Shown: piece by piece, positions 15,189 through 23,152 of the stretch
How the letters are laid out: each line of letters begins with the position of its first letter
Numbering within the stretch: position 1 is the stretch's first letter
Source: Blautia wexlerae DSM 19850
GTDB taxonomy: Bacteria > Bacillota > Clostridia > Lachnospirales > Lachnospiraceae
Assembly: GCF_025148125.1 (NCBI RefSeq)
Contig: NZ_CP102267.1
Location: forward strand, 3,854,501 to 3,918,500
Direction: 5' to 3'
DNA length: 64,000 nt
Notes under the pieces: generated by a model
What the model saw: the letters and a program-made list of their open reading frames with translations, nothing else
The model's database searches: none
Told to the model about the DNA's origin: nothing
Made by a program: the position numbers and the translations under genes

Positions 15189-16175
15189 TCAGTCCACTGG
15201 AGCAGACAGATAACTTGCCAGACAATATCCAGATGAACCTTGATAATACACAGAAATAAATCCGTTTCCGGCATCTCCGAATGTAGCAACGGCTGTTCCC
15301 AACGGAATCTGACAAATTTCAGCAGCATTTACATCTGGATTTGTACGAAGAGTAATACTCTCATTACAGTTAATTACATATCTGGTATGTGGAATAGGTG
15401 CTCCTTCCGTCGGTTCCTGATATCTGGTGACCTGCGTCAGTGCAATCCATCCGTATGTACCATTATAATTTGTATAGCCCCATGAATTTCCATTGGAAGC
15501 CACTGCTTCCTGAGTTACAGTCAGAACTGTTCCGTTTGGAATCATGTCTGGAAGAACTTTGTCATACTCCACTCCTGCGCCACAGCGCATGTTTACACCG
15601 CCATCAGGAGCTGTTACTTCTACATCATAAGAATTTCCATGGGTTGGAATATCTCCCGGTGCAAGTAGTGCTATCTTATTAGCAAATTCTGTATAGTTTT
15701 CATTTGCATTAAGCTCCCTTGATTCTAGCAATGTTTGCACAATATCTTTTCCACTCTTTGTAATTCGTGTTATCTCCTGATATCCTTGATATCCATACAA
15801 AAAATACATTCCATTTCCATCTGGGGCTGTATAAAATAGTCCCTGTCTGCCTACATTTCCAATATAGCTCACATATTTTCCATCTTCCAATGTATAAATA
15901 TCATTTACCCAATCAGCAAGGCAGGTGCCATGTGATATAAGCAACTCTCTTATTCCGTCCTGATCAATATCATATAAAGCCACGGAAATGCTAAAATCTC
16001 CGGAAATGGCTCCTGCATCTGCTATTACATTTTCGTATGCTGCGTACTCTGTCATATCTTTGTAATTCGTTGGATTTGATGCCATTACCTCGACATTTTG
16101 TCCTAATATTGAACTGGTTGTAATCAACAAACTGGCAACAATTGATATTTTAACTAAATTTCTATTCTTTTTCAT
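15189..16175 (-). CDS. Secreted protein with two SH3b-type domains
   Basis: 328 aa. The signal peptide (MKKNRNLVKISIVASLLITT...) is probably cleaved near EVMA-SNP. Residues ~40-180 are an uncharacterised globular region with the calcium-loop-like DIDQDGIRELLI, common in Lachnospiraceae surface proteins. Two bacterial SH3 repeats follow: ~184-251 (VNMRCGAGVEYDKVLPDMIP ... YGWIALTQV) and ~266-325 (ITLRTNPDVNAAEICQIPLG ... GYCLASYLS). These domains bind peptidoglycan, so the protein probably sits at the cell wall. No catalytic domain is visible. It stands just outside the mobile-element cluster. Confidence 0.85.
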   Translation of the reverse strand: MKKNRNLVKISIVASLLITTSSILGQNVEVMASNPTNYKDMTEYAAYENVIADAGAISGDFSISVALYDIDQDGIRELLISHGTCLADWVNDIYTLEDGKYVSYIGNVGRQGLFYTAPDGNGMYFLYGYQGYQEITRITKSGKDIVQTLLESRELNANENYTEFANKIALLAPGDIPTHGNSYDVEVTAPDGGVNMRCGAGVEYDKVLPDMIPNGTVLTVTQEAVASNGNSWGYTNYNGTYGWIALTQVTRYQEPTEGAPIPHTRYVINCNESITLRTNPDVNAAEICQIPLGTAVATFGDAGNGFISVYYQGSSGYCLASYLSAPVD

Positions 16176-16418
16176 AGCTATACCCCACTTTCACTCGTAT
16201 ACAATTCTGTTATTTACATCAAATTCATTACATTTTCAAGATGATCTGTAGTTCCATCACTTTCCCTTCTATTTGTTATCTTTTCTACACCCAAAACAGC
16301 ATTAATATATCCATGTTTACATCTTATACTCTTTATTATACTTTTTCTTTTTCAAATACTCAATCATTAATCACCATTGAATAACTAATTGTTTTTTTCT
16401 TTCGTTACTGTTCAGACC
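16176..16418. other. AT-rich gap between SH3b gene and IS4-type element
   Basis: Contains the promoter region of the SH3b gene and no open frame or strong hairpin that I can support. Its right edge, GTTACTGTTCAGACC (16404-16418), is the flank matched in inverted orientation on the other side of the IS (21649-21663). Confidence 0.5.
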
Positions 16419-16436
16419 CAATGTCATTAACTTAAG
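16404..16436 (+). repeat. Left end of IS4-type element plus flanking palindrome arm
   Basis: 33-bp sequence matching 21631-21663 in inverted orientation with three mismatches. The inner 18 bp, CAATGTCATTAACTTAAG, resemble IS231-type termini. The outer GTTACTGTTCA equals the first 11 bases of the structured repeat at 4777 and 60141. Confidence 0.85.
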
Positions 16437-16457
16437 CAATTTGCTAATACTGCATTG

Positions 16458-16610
16458 ATGAAAATATCAGCAGAAGGATTTGATTATGATAAAAAAGGGG
16501 ATATTGAGGGATTAAGATACAATGTTTTACTGAAATTTGGGTATAACAAAAAGACAAAATCAATATTTAATATTGAAATTTGTCTAAAGATGAAATATAG
16601 TAATATATGA
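16458..16610 (+). CDS. Unassigned small ORF inside the IS left end (50 aa)
   Basis: ATG at 16458 to TGA at 16610 encodes a Lys-rich 50-residue peptide (MKISAEGFDYDKKGDIEGLR...). I see no ribosome site and no recognised family. It lies between the IS terminus and the transposase stop, where most IS4 members have little DNA, so it may be a fragment or a chance frame. Confidence 0.15.
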   Translation: MKISAEGFDYDKKGDIEGLRYNVLLKFGYNKKTKSIFNIEICLKMKYSNI

Positions 16611-16617
16611 GTTAATG

Positions 16618-16968
16618 CTAATGTCTATAACAAAAACTCATCGGAAGTTTAAACCTATGCTGGCGGGCAAAGGTTCTTCCAGGTCTGATCGGCTCAATAT
16701 TTCGAGCGATCAGACCTTTTACATTTATCTTTGTTATCCCATCGTGAATCCTAAAAAAATCCCTGCATGTTTTAAGCGCGGATGAATAATTCGCCTGATA
16801 TTCATAAGCACGATCTTCCCGATCAATAGTTACATTTATGATTATGCTGGAACTGAAATTATATAGAATAACTCTTGCCCATACTTCCTGCACAATATAA
16901 TCATATTTTTTTGAGTGAAACGTTTTCAGACACAGGGAATATTTTAAATCTCGGAAAGAGTTTTCCTC
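16618..16968 (-). pseudogene. C-terminal fragment of the IS4-type transposase
   Basis: Reading the minus strand from 16968 in frame gives EENSFRDLKYSLCLKTFHSK, then KYDYIVQEVWARVILYNF and on to the stop at 16618. This is the DDE-transposase C-terminus: its first Glu is the expected catalytic Glu, in the context LRWGI-E. The matching N-terminal part ends at 20486 with LYHLRWGI. The two ends join in frame once 16969-20485 is removed, which fixes the RIT insertion point to within a few bases. Confidence 0.9.
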
Positions 16969-16970
16969 CT

Positions 16971-17000
16971 GCCATATGCCGATATTTTAGAAATGCCGAT
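16971..17000 (+). repeat. RIT left terminal inverted repeat
   Basis: 30 bp, perfect inverted match to 20435-20464, with two direct ATGCCGAT cores 18 bp apart. Probable recombinase-binding end. Confidence 0.93.
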
Positions 17001-17017
17001 AAAATTTCTATAAGATT

Positions 17018-17044
17018 CCATGCCTGACCCAATATCAGGCATGG
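17018..17044 (-). terminator. Hairpin after ritC
   Basis: CCATGCCTGA and TCAGGCATGG arms with a 7-base loop, 18 bp past the last recombinase stop. No long T run, so termination may be weak; it may instead protect the transcript or isolate the trio. Confidence 0.55.
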
Positions 17045-17062
17045 TTAATAAACTATCGGCAT

Positions 17063-18127
17063 TTATTTTAATCCACAAAGCCGCTTGATAGCATCTTCGT
17101 CATTGGCATACTTGAACACCACATCATCCTTAAAGACGGATCTGTCGCTATCGCTAAGCTTATGCAGTGCTTCCCTCTTCATCTCTTCAGTAACCTTGGC
17201 GTAGAAACGAGTCGTTTCTATATTCGAATGACCAAGCCATTCAGATATAGTAGGGAGAGGCACCCCCGCCTGATACAGGTGCATTGCCCTCGTCCTTCTG
17301 AAAAGATGCGAATGCAGATGGACTAGATCCGGATTGCTTTTGCGAACCTCTGCTTCACATCCTACAAGTATACGGCTGACATTATCACTGGACATTTTGT
17401 TTTTCTGGCCATTTCGGAAAGAATAAAACACTAGGTTCTCCGAAGTCTTGTCTGGATGATATTTTTCGCAGTAATCTTCAAACTGGCTCCATATTTCCTT
17501 GGATAAGGGTGTAATCCTATGTTTCTTTCCTTTTCCGTAGAAATGGACATCAGCCTCCCCGTTGGATGTCGCTTTAATATCAAGGAGTTTTAGTGACAAT
17601 ACCTCATTTATCCGTGCACCGCTTTCATACAGAAGCGACAGGAGAAAACGATCTCTTACAGCTTCACGGTTGCTATCTGTACTTTTAAGAACCAGGTACA
17701 CATCATTAACTGAAAGCCATGTAAAATCGAGAATCCTTTCATCATCAACATCGCTTATCTCGCGGATTGCCTCATACGCATCAAGGGAGATAGCGTTCTT
17801 TTTATAAAGGTACTTGCAGAATCCCCGCAGGTCTGACAGGCGATGGTTTATGGTCGGTGCCACGTTATTGCGTTCAGATTTCAGCCAAGCCATGAATTCT
17901 ACTATGTTTTTCTGGCTGAAGTCAGATGACTGCATCGTTAGGACAGTCACCTTTTGTTCTGATTCAAGGTATGTCACAAACAGATTTATGCTATATCTGT
18001 ACGAGTCAATTGTGTCTTTATCGCGATTCCTGACACCCGGAAGGTAGATTCTCATAAATTCACCCATAAGCGATACAAGGTGTGGATCCTTAGCTTTAAT
18101 CCTCATCTTCCAGAACCCCCTTTCCAT
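17063..18127 (-). CDS. ritC: Tyrosine recombinase, third of the trio (RitC-like)
   Basis: 354-aa site-specific recombinase. An N-terminal SAM-like DNA-binding domain (~15-120) precedes the catalytic domain, with R in SGARINEVL, K in GKGKKHRITPL, the H-x-x-R box HLFRRTR, GHSN and the nucleophile Tyr in TRFYAK. It overlaps the second recombinase by 32 bp. The ATG at 18106, with GGGGG upstream, is an alternative start that shortens it by seven residues. Together the three proteins are thought to move the RIT element by strand exchange at its ends; the individual role of each is not known. Confidence 0.9.
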   Translation of the reverse strand: MERGFWKMRIKAKDPHLVSLMGEFMRIYLPGVRNRDKDTIDSYRYSINLFVTYLESEQKVTVLTMQSSDFSQKNIVEFMAWLKSERNNVAPTINHRLSDLRGFCKYLYKKNAISLDAYEAIREISDVDDERILDFTWLSVNDVYLVLKSTDSNREAVRDRFLLSLLYESGARINEVLSLKLLDIKATSNGEADVHFYGKGKKHRITPLSKEIWSQFEDYCEKYHPDKTSENLVFYSFRNGQKNKMSSDNVSRILVGCEAEVRKSNPDLVHLHSHLFRRTRAMHLYQAGVPLPTISEWLGHSNIETTRFYAKVTEEMKREALHKLSDSDRSVFKDDVVFKYANDEDAIKRLCGLK

Positions 18128-19049
18128 AAACCTGGGAAAGGAGAGCCCAGTCTACAGCTTTGGACTTGCGCAGATTCTCTGGAAGAAGGTGGATATAATA
18201 AAGCGTTGATGTGAGTTCTGAATGCCCCATATATGCCGAAAGGTACGGCAATAATTCCATCACGTCCTTCCCATTGTTTATCCAGCGGATTATATTACGC
18301 GAAGCAAAAGCGTGCCGCAGATCATAAGGTCTTGGAGCCCCCTTCCATGAAATGCCACTCTTTGAGATCAGGTTCCTCCATACCTGGTTGTACCACGATG
18401 CTTCATATGGTGTGCCGTCCCATTTTTGAAAGAACCATTGCCTCTTTCCTGCTACGGAATCGTATTTCTGACAGAGTGCGCGCATATCCTCTGACATAAT
18501 GATGTGCCGATCCTTGTGCCTCTTGGACTGTCGTATATAAACGTCTCCTGTAATCAGGTTTACATCCTCTGTTCGTATCGCAGGTGGTTCCTGTGGGCGA
18601 AGACCACAGCAGTAAAGCAACCGGCTATACACAGGAAGCACAATCTCTGGCAGATATCTTTTCCCACAGGTTTTGCCAACATATGAGTCAATCGTTTTAA
18701 ATAACCCGGAGAGTTCATCATCCGTAAACAGGTACGGATTGAAAGCTATGCGCTTTACTACATAATCGTCATCCGGTATATAATCATCATATCCAAGGAA
18801 GTTCAGGTATTTCGTGTACTCCCGCAGGAGAGAGAGGAAGGCGGCTTTGCTGTTGACAGTATAAGGATAATAAATGAGCCACTCGTCTACCATTTCCTGG
18901 GTAATGCGGGCAGACAGGGGATGGTTTTTTACACAAAAGTTTATAAATGGAGGAACCGAACTCCTATATGTAGCGGTGGCGTATCCAATGGACTGGCGAT
19001 ATTTCATCATCTCCTCAAATGCGTCATTGAGTTTTTTGTCAAGGGTCAT
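18096..19049 (-). CDS. ritB: Tyrosine recombinase, second of the trio (RitB-like)
   Basis: 317-aa tyrosine recombinase. The catalytic-domain signs are R in CCGLRPQEP, basic SKRHKDRH, the box PYDLRHAFAS, GHSEL and Tyr in STLYYIH. In the H-x-x-R box the usual His is replaced by Tyr (Y-D-L-R), a difference from its two partners. Its ATG overlaps the stop of the first gene (ATGA), and its own 3' end overlaps the third gene, so the three are translationally coupled. Length and order match RitB of known RIT elements. Confidence 0.9.
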   Translation of the reverse strand: MTLDKKLNDAFEEMMKYRQSIGYATATYRSSVPPFINFCVKNHPLSARITQEMVDEWLIYYPYTVNSKAAFLSLLREYTKYLNFLGYDDYIPDDDYVVKRIAFNPYLFTDDELSGLFKTIDSYVGKTCGKRYLPEIVLPVYSRLLYCCGLRPQEPPAIRTEDVNLITGDVYIRQSKRHKDRHIIMSEDMRALCQKYDSVAGKRQWFFQKWDGTPYEASWYNQVWRNLISKSGISWKGAPRPYDLRHAFASRNIIRWINNGKDVMELLPYLSAYMGHSELTSTLYYIHLLPENLRKSKAVDWALLSQVYGKGVLEDED

Positions 19050-20332
19050 GCTCCAGCACCTCCCTCCAGGGATCCGGTACTTTCTGTATGTCCTGTATGT
19101 CCAAAATAGAACCCGCTGGTAATAGGCACATCCGAAAAATCCATTGCCACGAATGATATCTGGTGTGTATCGTGTGTGATGTACGGTTTATCCTCAATAA
19201 TGGATTTATGTCCCATCATCTGGGACACGGTTTCAATGGGAACTCCTCTTGACACCATAACCGTTTCAAAGGAACGCCGTAAACTATGGAATCCTCTAAA
19301 TGCGATTTTGGATACGCCTGCTTTTTCGCAATACTTGTCAATCATACTGCCAAATCCCTTTGACAGTCTTCGATACGGAGCCTTTACTGTTACGAAAACC
19401 TCAGGAATATCGCATTTAGGACGCCAGTCGAGGATATAATCAGCAAGGGCGTTCAAGGTGGCACCGTTTAGTTCAGATACGATTGGCGTATGAGTTTTTG
19501 ACTGCACTACTGACACTTTGTGATTGTGCCAGTCTATATCTGATAACTTAATGCCTATGATGTCGATTCCGCGAAGCCCTGTGCAGTATGCAACAAGTAT
19601 GATCGCAAGATCCCTCTTTCCAATGGTGCTATCTGTATCAGCTGCCTGGGCTATTCCCGAAATCTCTTCTTCAGAATAGGCCGGGATAATACGCCGGTGA
19701 TCATTTTTCAGCTTCAGAAGAGTATAATCACGGTGCAGGCAATCATTCCCATGAGCCCGAAGGTATTCCGTGGCGTACTTTACACACCTTAATGTACGTC
19801 CGGTACTGCCGCTGTTCGAAACCAGTACTTCATTAATTAGGAATGACATGACTATAGTGTCATCAATACGTTGCGGCTTTATCCCGAACTGTTCAGCGTA
19901 CCACAAAAAATGTCTGGTAGGGGCTCGAAGATCCTTTTTTGTTGCATTGCTGATAGGGTAACTATTGAGAATTATTTCCACGAGGCTGCTTGTCTCGTCG
20001 GATACAATGTACTTGAGCGGATGAGATTTAGTGCTCGAAAAATCAACAATGCCGCTTTCCGCAAGTGAAGATAGCATACGCATAACACGCAGTTGGAATC
20101 GATGATATTCCTTGCATATCTCACCGGAAGAACACCTGGTATCAAGATTGTCCTTGTAGGAATCCATCAACTCCGGACTGTAGGAATCAACCTGTGATGA
20201 CTGCGCAAAGCGTACTATCGAGTTACAAACAATCTGATACTGTTCTAAAGACACTTCCAGTATCCCGTAGGCTCTCACCTCCTTCATGAGCTGATCAGTT
20301 AATGGTTTTAGTAACGGGTAGGATTTTATCAT
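19046..20332 (-). CDS. ritA: Tyrosine recombinase, first of the trio (RitA-like)
   Basis: 428-aa tyrosine recombinase and first gene of the trio, with AAAGGAGACC upstream of its ATG. The N-terminal ~190 residues are the DNA-binding arm. The catalytic part shows R in YCTGLRGIDI, K in VVQSKTHTP, the box FHSLRRSFE, GHKS and a Tyr in KPYITHD. RitA is the longest of the three in known RIT elements, as here. The promoter should lie in the right end among the ATGCCGAT repeats, so the recombinases may repress their own expression when bound there (inference). Confidence 0.9.
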   Translation of the reverse strand: MIKSYPLLKPLTDQLMKEVRAYGILEVSLEQYQIVCNSIVRFAQSSQVDSYSPELMDSYKDNLDTRCSSGEICKEYHRFQLRVMRMLSSLAESGIVDFSSTKSHPLKYIVSDETSSLVEIILNSYPISNATKKDLRAPTRHFLWYAEQFGIKPQRIDDTIVMSFLINEVLVSNSGSTGRTLRCVKYATEYLRAHGNDCLHRDYTLLKLKNDHRRIIPAYSEEEISGIAQAADTDSTIGKRDLAIILVAYCTGLRGIDIIGIKLSDIDWHNHKVSVVQSKTHTPIVSELNGATLNALADYILDWRPKCDIPEVFVTVKAPYRRLSKGFGSMIDKYCEKAGVSKIAFRGFHSLRRSFETVMVSRGVPIETVSQMMGHKSIIEDKPYITHDTHQISFVAMDFSDVPITSGFYFGHTGHTESTGSLEGGAGA

Positions 20333-20434
20333 ACACGGTCTCCTTTCTATAGCGATGACTGGTTACATCTCTATAGTAAGAAATGCCGATATATTTATAA
20401 AGTCCTGTAAATCCAATATTTCAGAAAGGCAAAA

Positions 20435-20464
20435 ATCGGCATTTCTAAAATATCGGCATATGGC
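20435..20464 (-). repeat. RIT right terminal inverted repeat
   Basis: 30 bp, perfect inverted copy of 16971-17000. A further palindromic stretch, ATTATGCCGATATCTGCATAAT (20468-20489 in part), continues outward to the transposase junction. Confidence 0.93.
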
Positions 20465-20467
20465 CAA

Positions 20468-21457
20468 TTATGCCGATATCTGCATAATTCCCCATCTCAG
20501 ATGATAAAGAGCTTTGAAATCTTCAGCTTTAAACTCTTCTTCTGGAAGATTCGTAGCAATGTTTTCATAAGAGTCATCATCAAGCTGTATGCGTAACAAA
20601 TGTAAAGCAAGGTCATATTCCGTTCTTTGATCATTGAGATAATCCATCGGAGCATTCTGATAAATGTATCGGTATGAAGAGAATAGTTCAGGTCTGGAAT
20701 ATTTGCTTACAGCTTTAGACCTCGTCAGTATAAGAGAGATATCTTCATCAAAAGCTGGCAGGGTATCAACCGGATATCCCATCATTCCGGAAGCTCTTTT
20801 ATCGTTACATCGGATAAGGAAGTACTGCCCCTTTTCAATCACATGGGCAAAGTTGTTGTAAGAAGTATAACCTCTGTCCCCAAAGAAAATGACTTTGTAG
20901 TGTTCATGGATATCTGCAGAATCAACCATGGAACAAAAAGCAGAATACTCATTTCGCTTTCGGGCAGGCTGGACTAAAATATCAGTAAAACGCTTATCAA
21001 GTAAAGAAAACATAGCATTGATATGGATCTGGTTAAATCCTCTGGTAGATTTACCATTTGGTTCAAAATAGGTATCCTTATCTTCAGGGTTAAGGAAAAT
21101 ATCACAGGAAGAACCATCGCAGGCCCAGAATTCATATTTACCGTTATATAGTTTTTTAGGAAGTTTCCTGTTAAAAGCAAGAAGAAGATTCCGAAAAGCA
21201 TCTTCCCTGATCTTTTTACGCTGTCTGTAAAAAGCCGCTTTGGAAGGTGCATCGATAGTACGTCCGAAAAAACGGTACAGTTCTTCCCTGATACAGTCAG
21301 CTTCCATAGTCAGAAACATCAGCATATAATCTTTAAAACCAAGTTTTCTGTTTCTGATAAAATCAACTCCGGGTTTGACAGCATATTTTTCCGGTGTTTT
21401 GGAAAGATCATTGATAGCAGCAAGTAAAATAGCTTTGATAGAATCTGAATAGTTCAT
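20468..21457 (-). pseudogene. N-terminal fragment of the IS4-type transposase
   Basis: Residues 1-324 are genuine transposase, including the first catalytic Asp in WACDGSSCDIF and the second in FFGDRGYTSYNN, ending at LYHLRWGI (20486). The last five codons (MQISA) and the stop are supplied by the end of the RIT element. The catalytic Glu lies in the separated C-terminal piece at 16966-16968, so this copy cannot transpose unless the RIT element excises precisely. Confidence 0.92.
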
Positions 21458-21509
21458 AAATAAATACTCCTTTGATTAAGTAATTAAAAATAACAGTGCC
21501 TAATCAAAG

Positions 21510-21541
21510 GGCGTTATTACTGATTGATCAGTAATAACGCC
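21510..21541. repeat. Perfect hairpin upstream of the IS transposase
   Basis: GGCGTTATTACTGA-TTGA-TCAGTAATAACGCC: a 14-bp stem with a 4-base loop, between the IS end and the transposase start. Such hairpins often limit transposase expression from outside promoters. Beyond the IS, 21664-21853 is the 3' flank of the GntP gene with no gene seen. Confidence 0.7.
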
Positions 21542-21630
21542 GCATATTGAGGAGTATTTGTCAAGTAATATTTTAGGAAATATCAAGCAGGTATCAGAGA
21601 GAGCATTGCCCGTTTAACAAGCAACAATCT

Positions 21631-21663
21631 CTTAAGTTAATGACATTGCCTTTGAACAGTAAC
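21631..21663 (-). repeat. Right end of IS4-type element plus flanking palindrome arm
   Basis: Inverted counterpart of 16404-16436: inner CTTAAGTTAATGACATTG and outer GAACAGTAAC, with three mismatched bases between. Confidence 0.85.
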
Positions 21664-21853
21664 AAAAATATCGTACAGGGCTTTCTAATATATAATGTGT
21701 TTGCTGAATCCATTACAAGATAAGGTTGTGATATGCAAGAGACAAATCATCCTCATTTGCGCAGGAACAGTCGCTACTACCTATATCTTACCTTTCCACT
21801 CTCTGTGGAATTTTAATGACTCTTTTGCATACTCTATAGTAATCTGTTACTTC

Positions 21854-23140
21854 TTAATAAAATGCAATTCCAAGAAATACTGCAAATGCCAGTCCAATCA
21901 ATGTAATACATACAGATGTGATAAAGATCGGTTTGTAGCTTTCTTTATGTGTCATACCACAGGCAGCCAGGCAGGTAATCACCATACTGTTATGCGGCAG
22001 TGTATCCAGACCATTGCATGCAATTGCAGCTATACGGTGTAAAACTTCAGGATTTACTCCCAAGTCCATATATTTTTGTGCAAATACTTCCATAGCGATT
22101 CCGATACCACCAGAACCGGAACCAGTTGCTCCAGCAATCAATGTGGTAGCACTTGCAAAAGAAATCAGTGGGTTTCCACCAAGGTTTGACAGCATATCTA
22201 TCAGATTCTGGAATCCCACAGTTGATTTAACAACATAACCAAATCCAACAACTGCTGCAGTATTCATAATTACCATGCTGGCACGTTTTACACCGTCATC
22301 GATCAAATTCAGTTTTTTCGGAGTAGTATTCCAATATAAAATCACACAACAGAAAGAAGCTAAAATAATTGCAATATTTACATTTACCTTAAATACATTT
22401 AACAGAACAAATAACAGAACCATCGGAACCACAGATCTCCATGGTTTTACAGTCTCCAATTCTTCAAATGCTTTCATTTTTTCTGCAATATCAGGTGTAA
22501 TTACAAATCCGTCATTATTTTTCTTTGCTTTTCTGAATTCATACTCCAGATAAATAATACACAGAATACTGCTGAAGACACCAGTTGCAATACCAAGACC
22601 GGAAGCTGCCATAGTATCTGTACCAAGATACTGTGTTGGAAGCACATTCAATATAGAAGGAGAACCCGGGAACATGGAACTGTTATACGCCAGAGAAGTA
22701 TAAATAACACCCGGAATCAACCATCTTGGCAGATTTTCCTGTTTAAATACGCACAGGAAGATCGGATAAGCGATAAACATCAATGCCCATCCATTCACAC
22801 CTATATATCCTAAGATCAGCACTGCAAGCATACAACCATAAATTGCTCCACGTCCACCCACTTTAGAATAGATCATTTTTGCAAATGCTGCTGCAGCTCC
22901 AGATCCTTCCATTATAGATGCAAATACGGTTCCGGTTGCAAAAAGCAAAAAGTTATTCTTCAGGAAATCAGAAAATCCTGTAAAATATGTATCTGTAATT
23001 GTATCCAACACAGACAAACCACTGAATATTGCTAAAATTGCAACACATATTAATGTTCCCACAACTGGGTTAAATTTACGATAGCAAATAATAATCAACA
23101 CAACAAGTGCAACAATAATTCCCAATAAACTCATATCCAT
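21854..23140 (-). CDS. GntP-family permease
   Basis: 428-aa transporter with about 12 helices, of the GntP (gluconate:H+ symporter) family. The glycine-rich hairpin ATTLIAGATGSGSGGIGIAM and NGLDTLPHNSMVITCLA are family hallmarks. Substrates in the family include gluconate, lactate and other organic acids; the substrate here is unknown. It is the second gene after a serine hydrolase, 12 bp apart on the same strand, with a divergent RpiR regulator. This suggests the hydrolase or permease pair acts on an organic acid or ester. The IS4-type element lies just beyond its 3' end. Confidence 0.88.
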   Translation of the reverse strand: MDMSLLGIIVALVVLIIICYRKFNPVVGTLICVAILAIFSGLSVLDTITDTYFTGFSDFLKNNFLLFATGTVFASIMEGSGAAAAFAKMIYSKVGGRGAIYGCMLAVLILGYIGVNGWALMFIAYPIFLCVFKQENLPRWLIPGVIYTSLAYNSSMFPGSPSILNVLPTQYLGTDTMAASGLGIATGVFSSILCIIYLEYEFRKAKKNNDGFVITPDIAEKMKAFEELETVKPWRSVVPMVLLFVLLNVFKVNVNIAIILASFCCVILYWNTTPKKLNLIDDGVKRASMVIMNTAAVVGFGYVVKSTVGFQNLIDMLSNLGGNPLISFASATTLIAGATGSGSGGIGIAMEVFAQKYMDLGVNPEVLHRIAAIACNGLDTLPHNSMVITCLAACGMTHKESYKPIFITSVCITLIGLAFAVFLGIAFY

Positions 23141-23152
23141 AGTTTTATCCCC

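Larger units (their letters stand above)
16969..20485 (-). mobile_element. RIT (Recombinase-In-Trio) element
   Basis: 3.5-kb unit with three overlapping tyrosine-recombinase genes in one direction and terminal inverted repeats. The 30-bp repeat GCCATATGCCGATATTTTAG plus AAATGCCGAT occurs at 16971-17000 and, perfectly inverted, at 20435-20464. Extra copies of the core ATGCCGAT/ATCGGCAT lie inside (17053-17062, about 20380-20390) and at the right edge (about 20469-20480). This trio-plus-palindromic-ends arrangement defines RIT elements. It interrupts the IS4-type transposase gene. Exact edges are uncertain by a few bases at each end. Confidence 0.9.
16419..21648 (-). mobile_element. IS4-family (IS231-like ends) insertion sequence, interrupted by a RIT element
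   Basis: Bounded by perfect 18-bp inverted repeats CAATGTCATTAACTTAAG (16419-16436 and 21631-21648). Removing the inserted 16969-20485 block leaves about 1.7 kb with one transposase of about 440 aa, normal for the family. The transposase is split: N-terminal half at 20468-21457, C-terminal half at 16618-16968, both on the minus strand. No direct target duplication is visible; instead the flanks are inverted copies of GTTACTGTTCA. Confidence 0.88.

Noticed and set aside
17063-20332. Reading the recombinase trio as an ordinary integron, prophage integrase set or Tn554-type transposon
   Set aside because: Three full tyrosine recombinases with overlapping frames and palindromic ends fit RIT; there is no attC array, no phage genes, and Tn554 has two recombinases plus an unrelated small tnpC.
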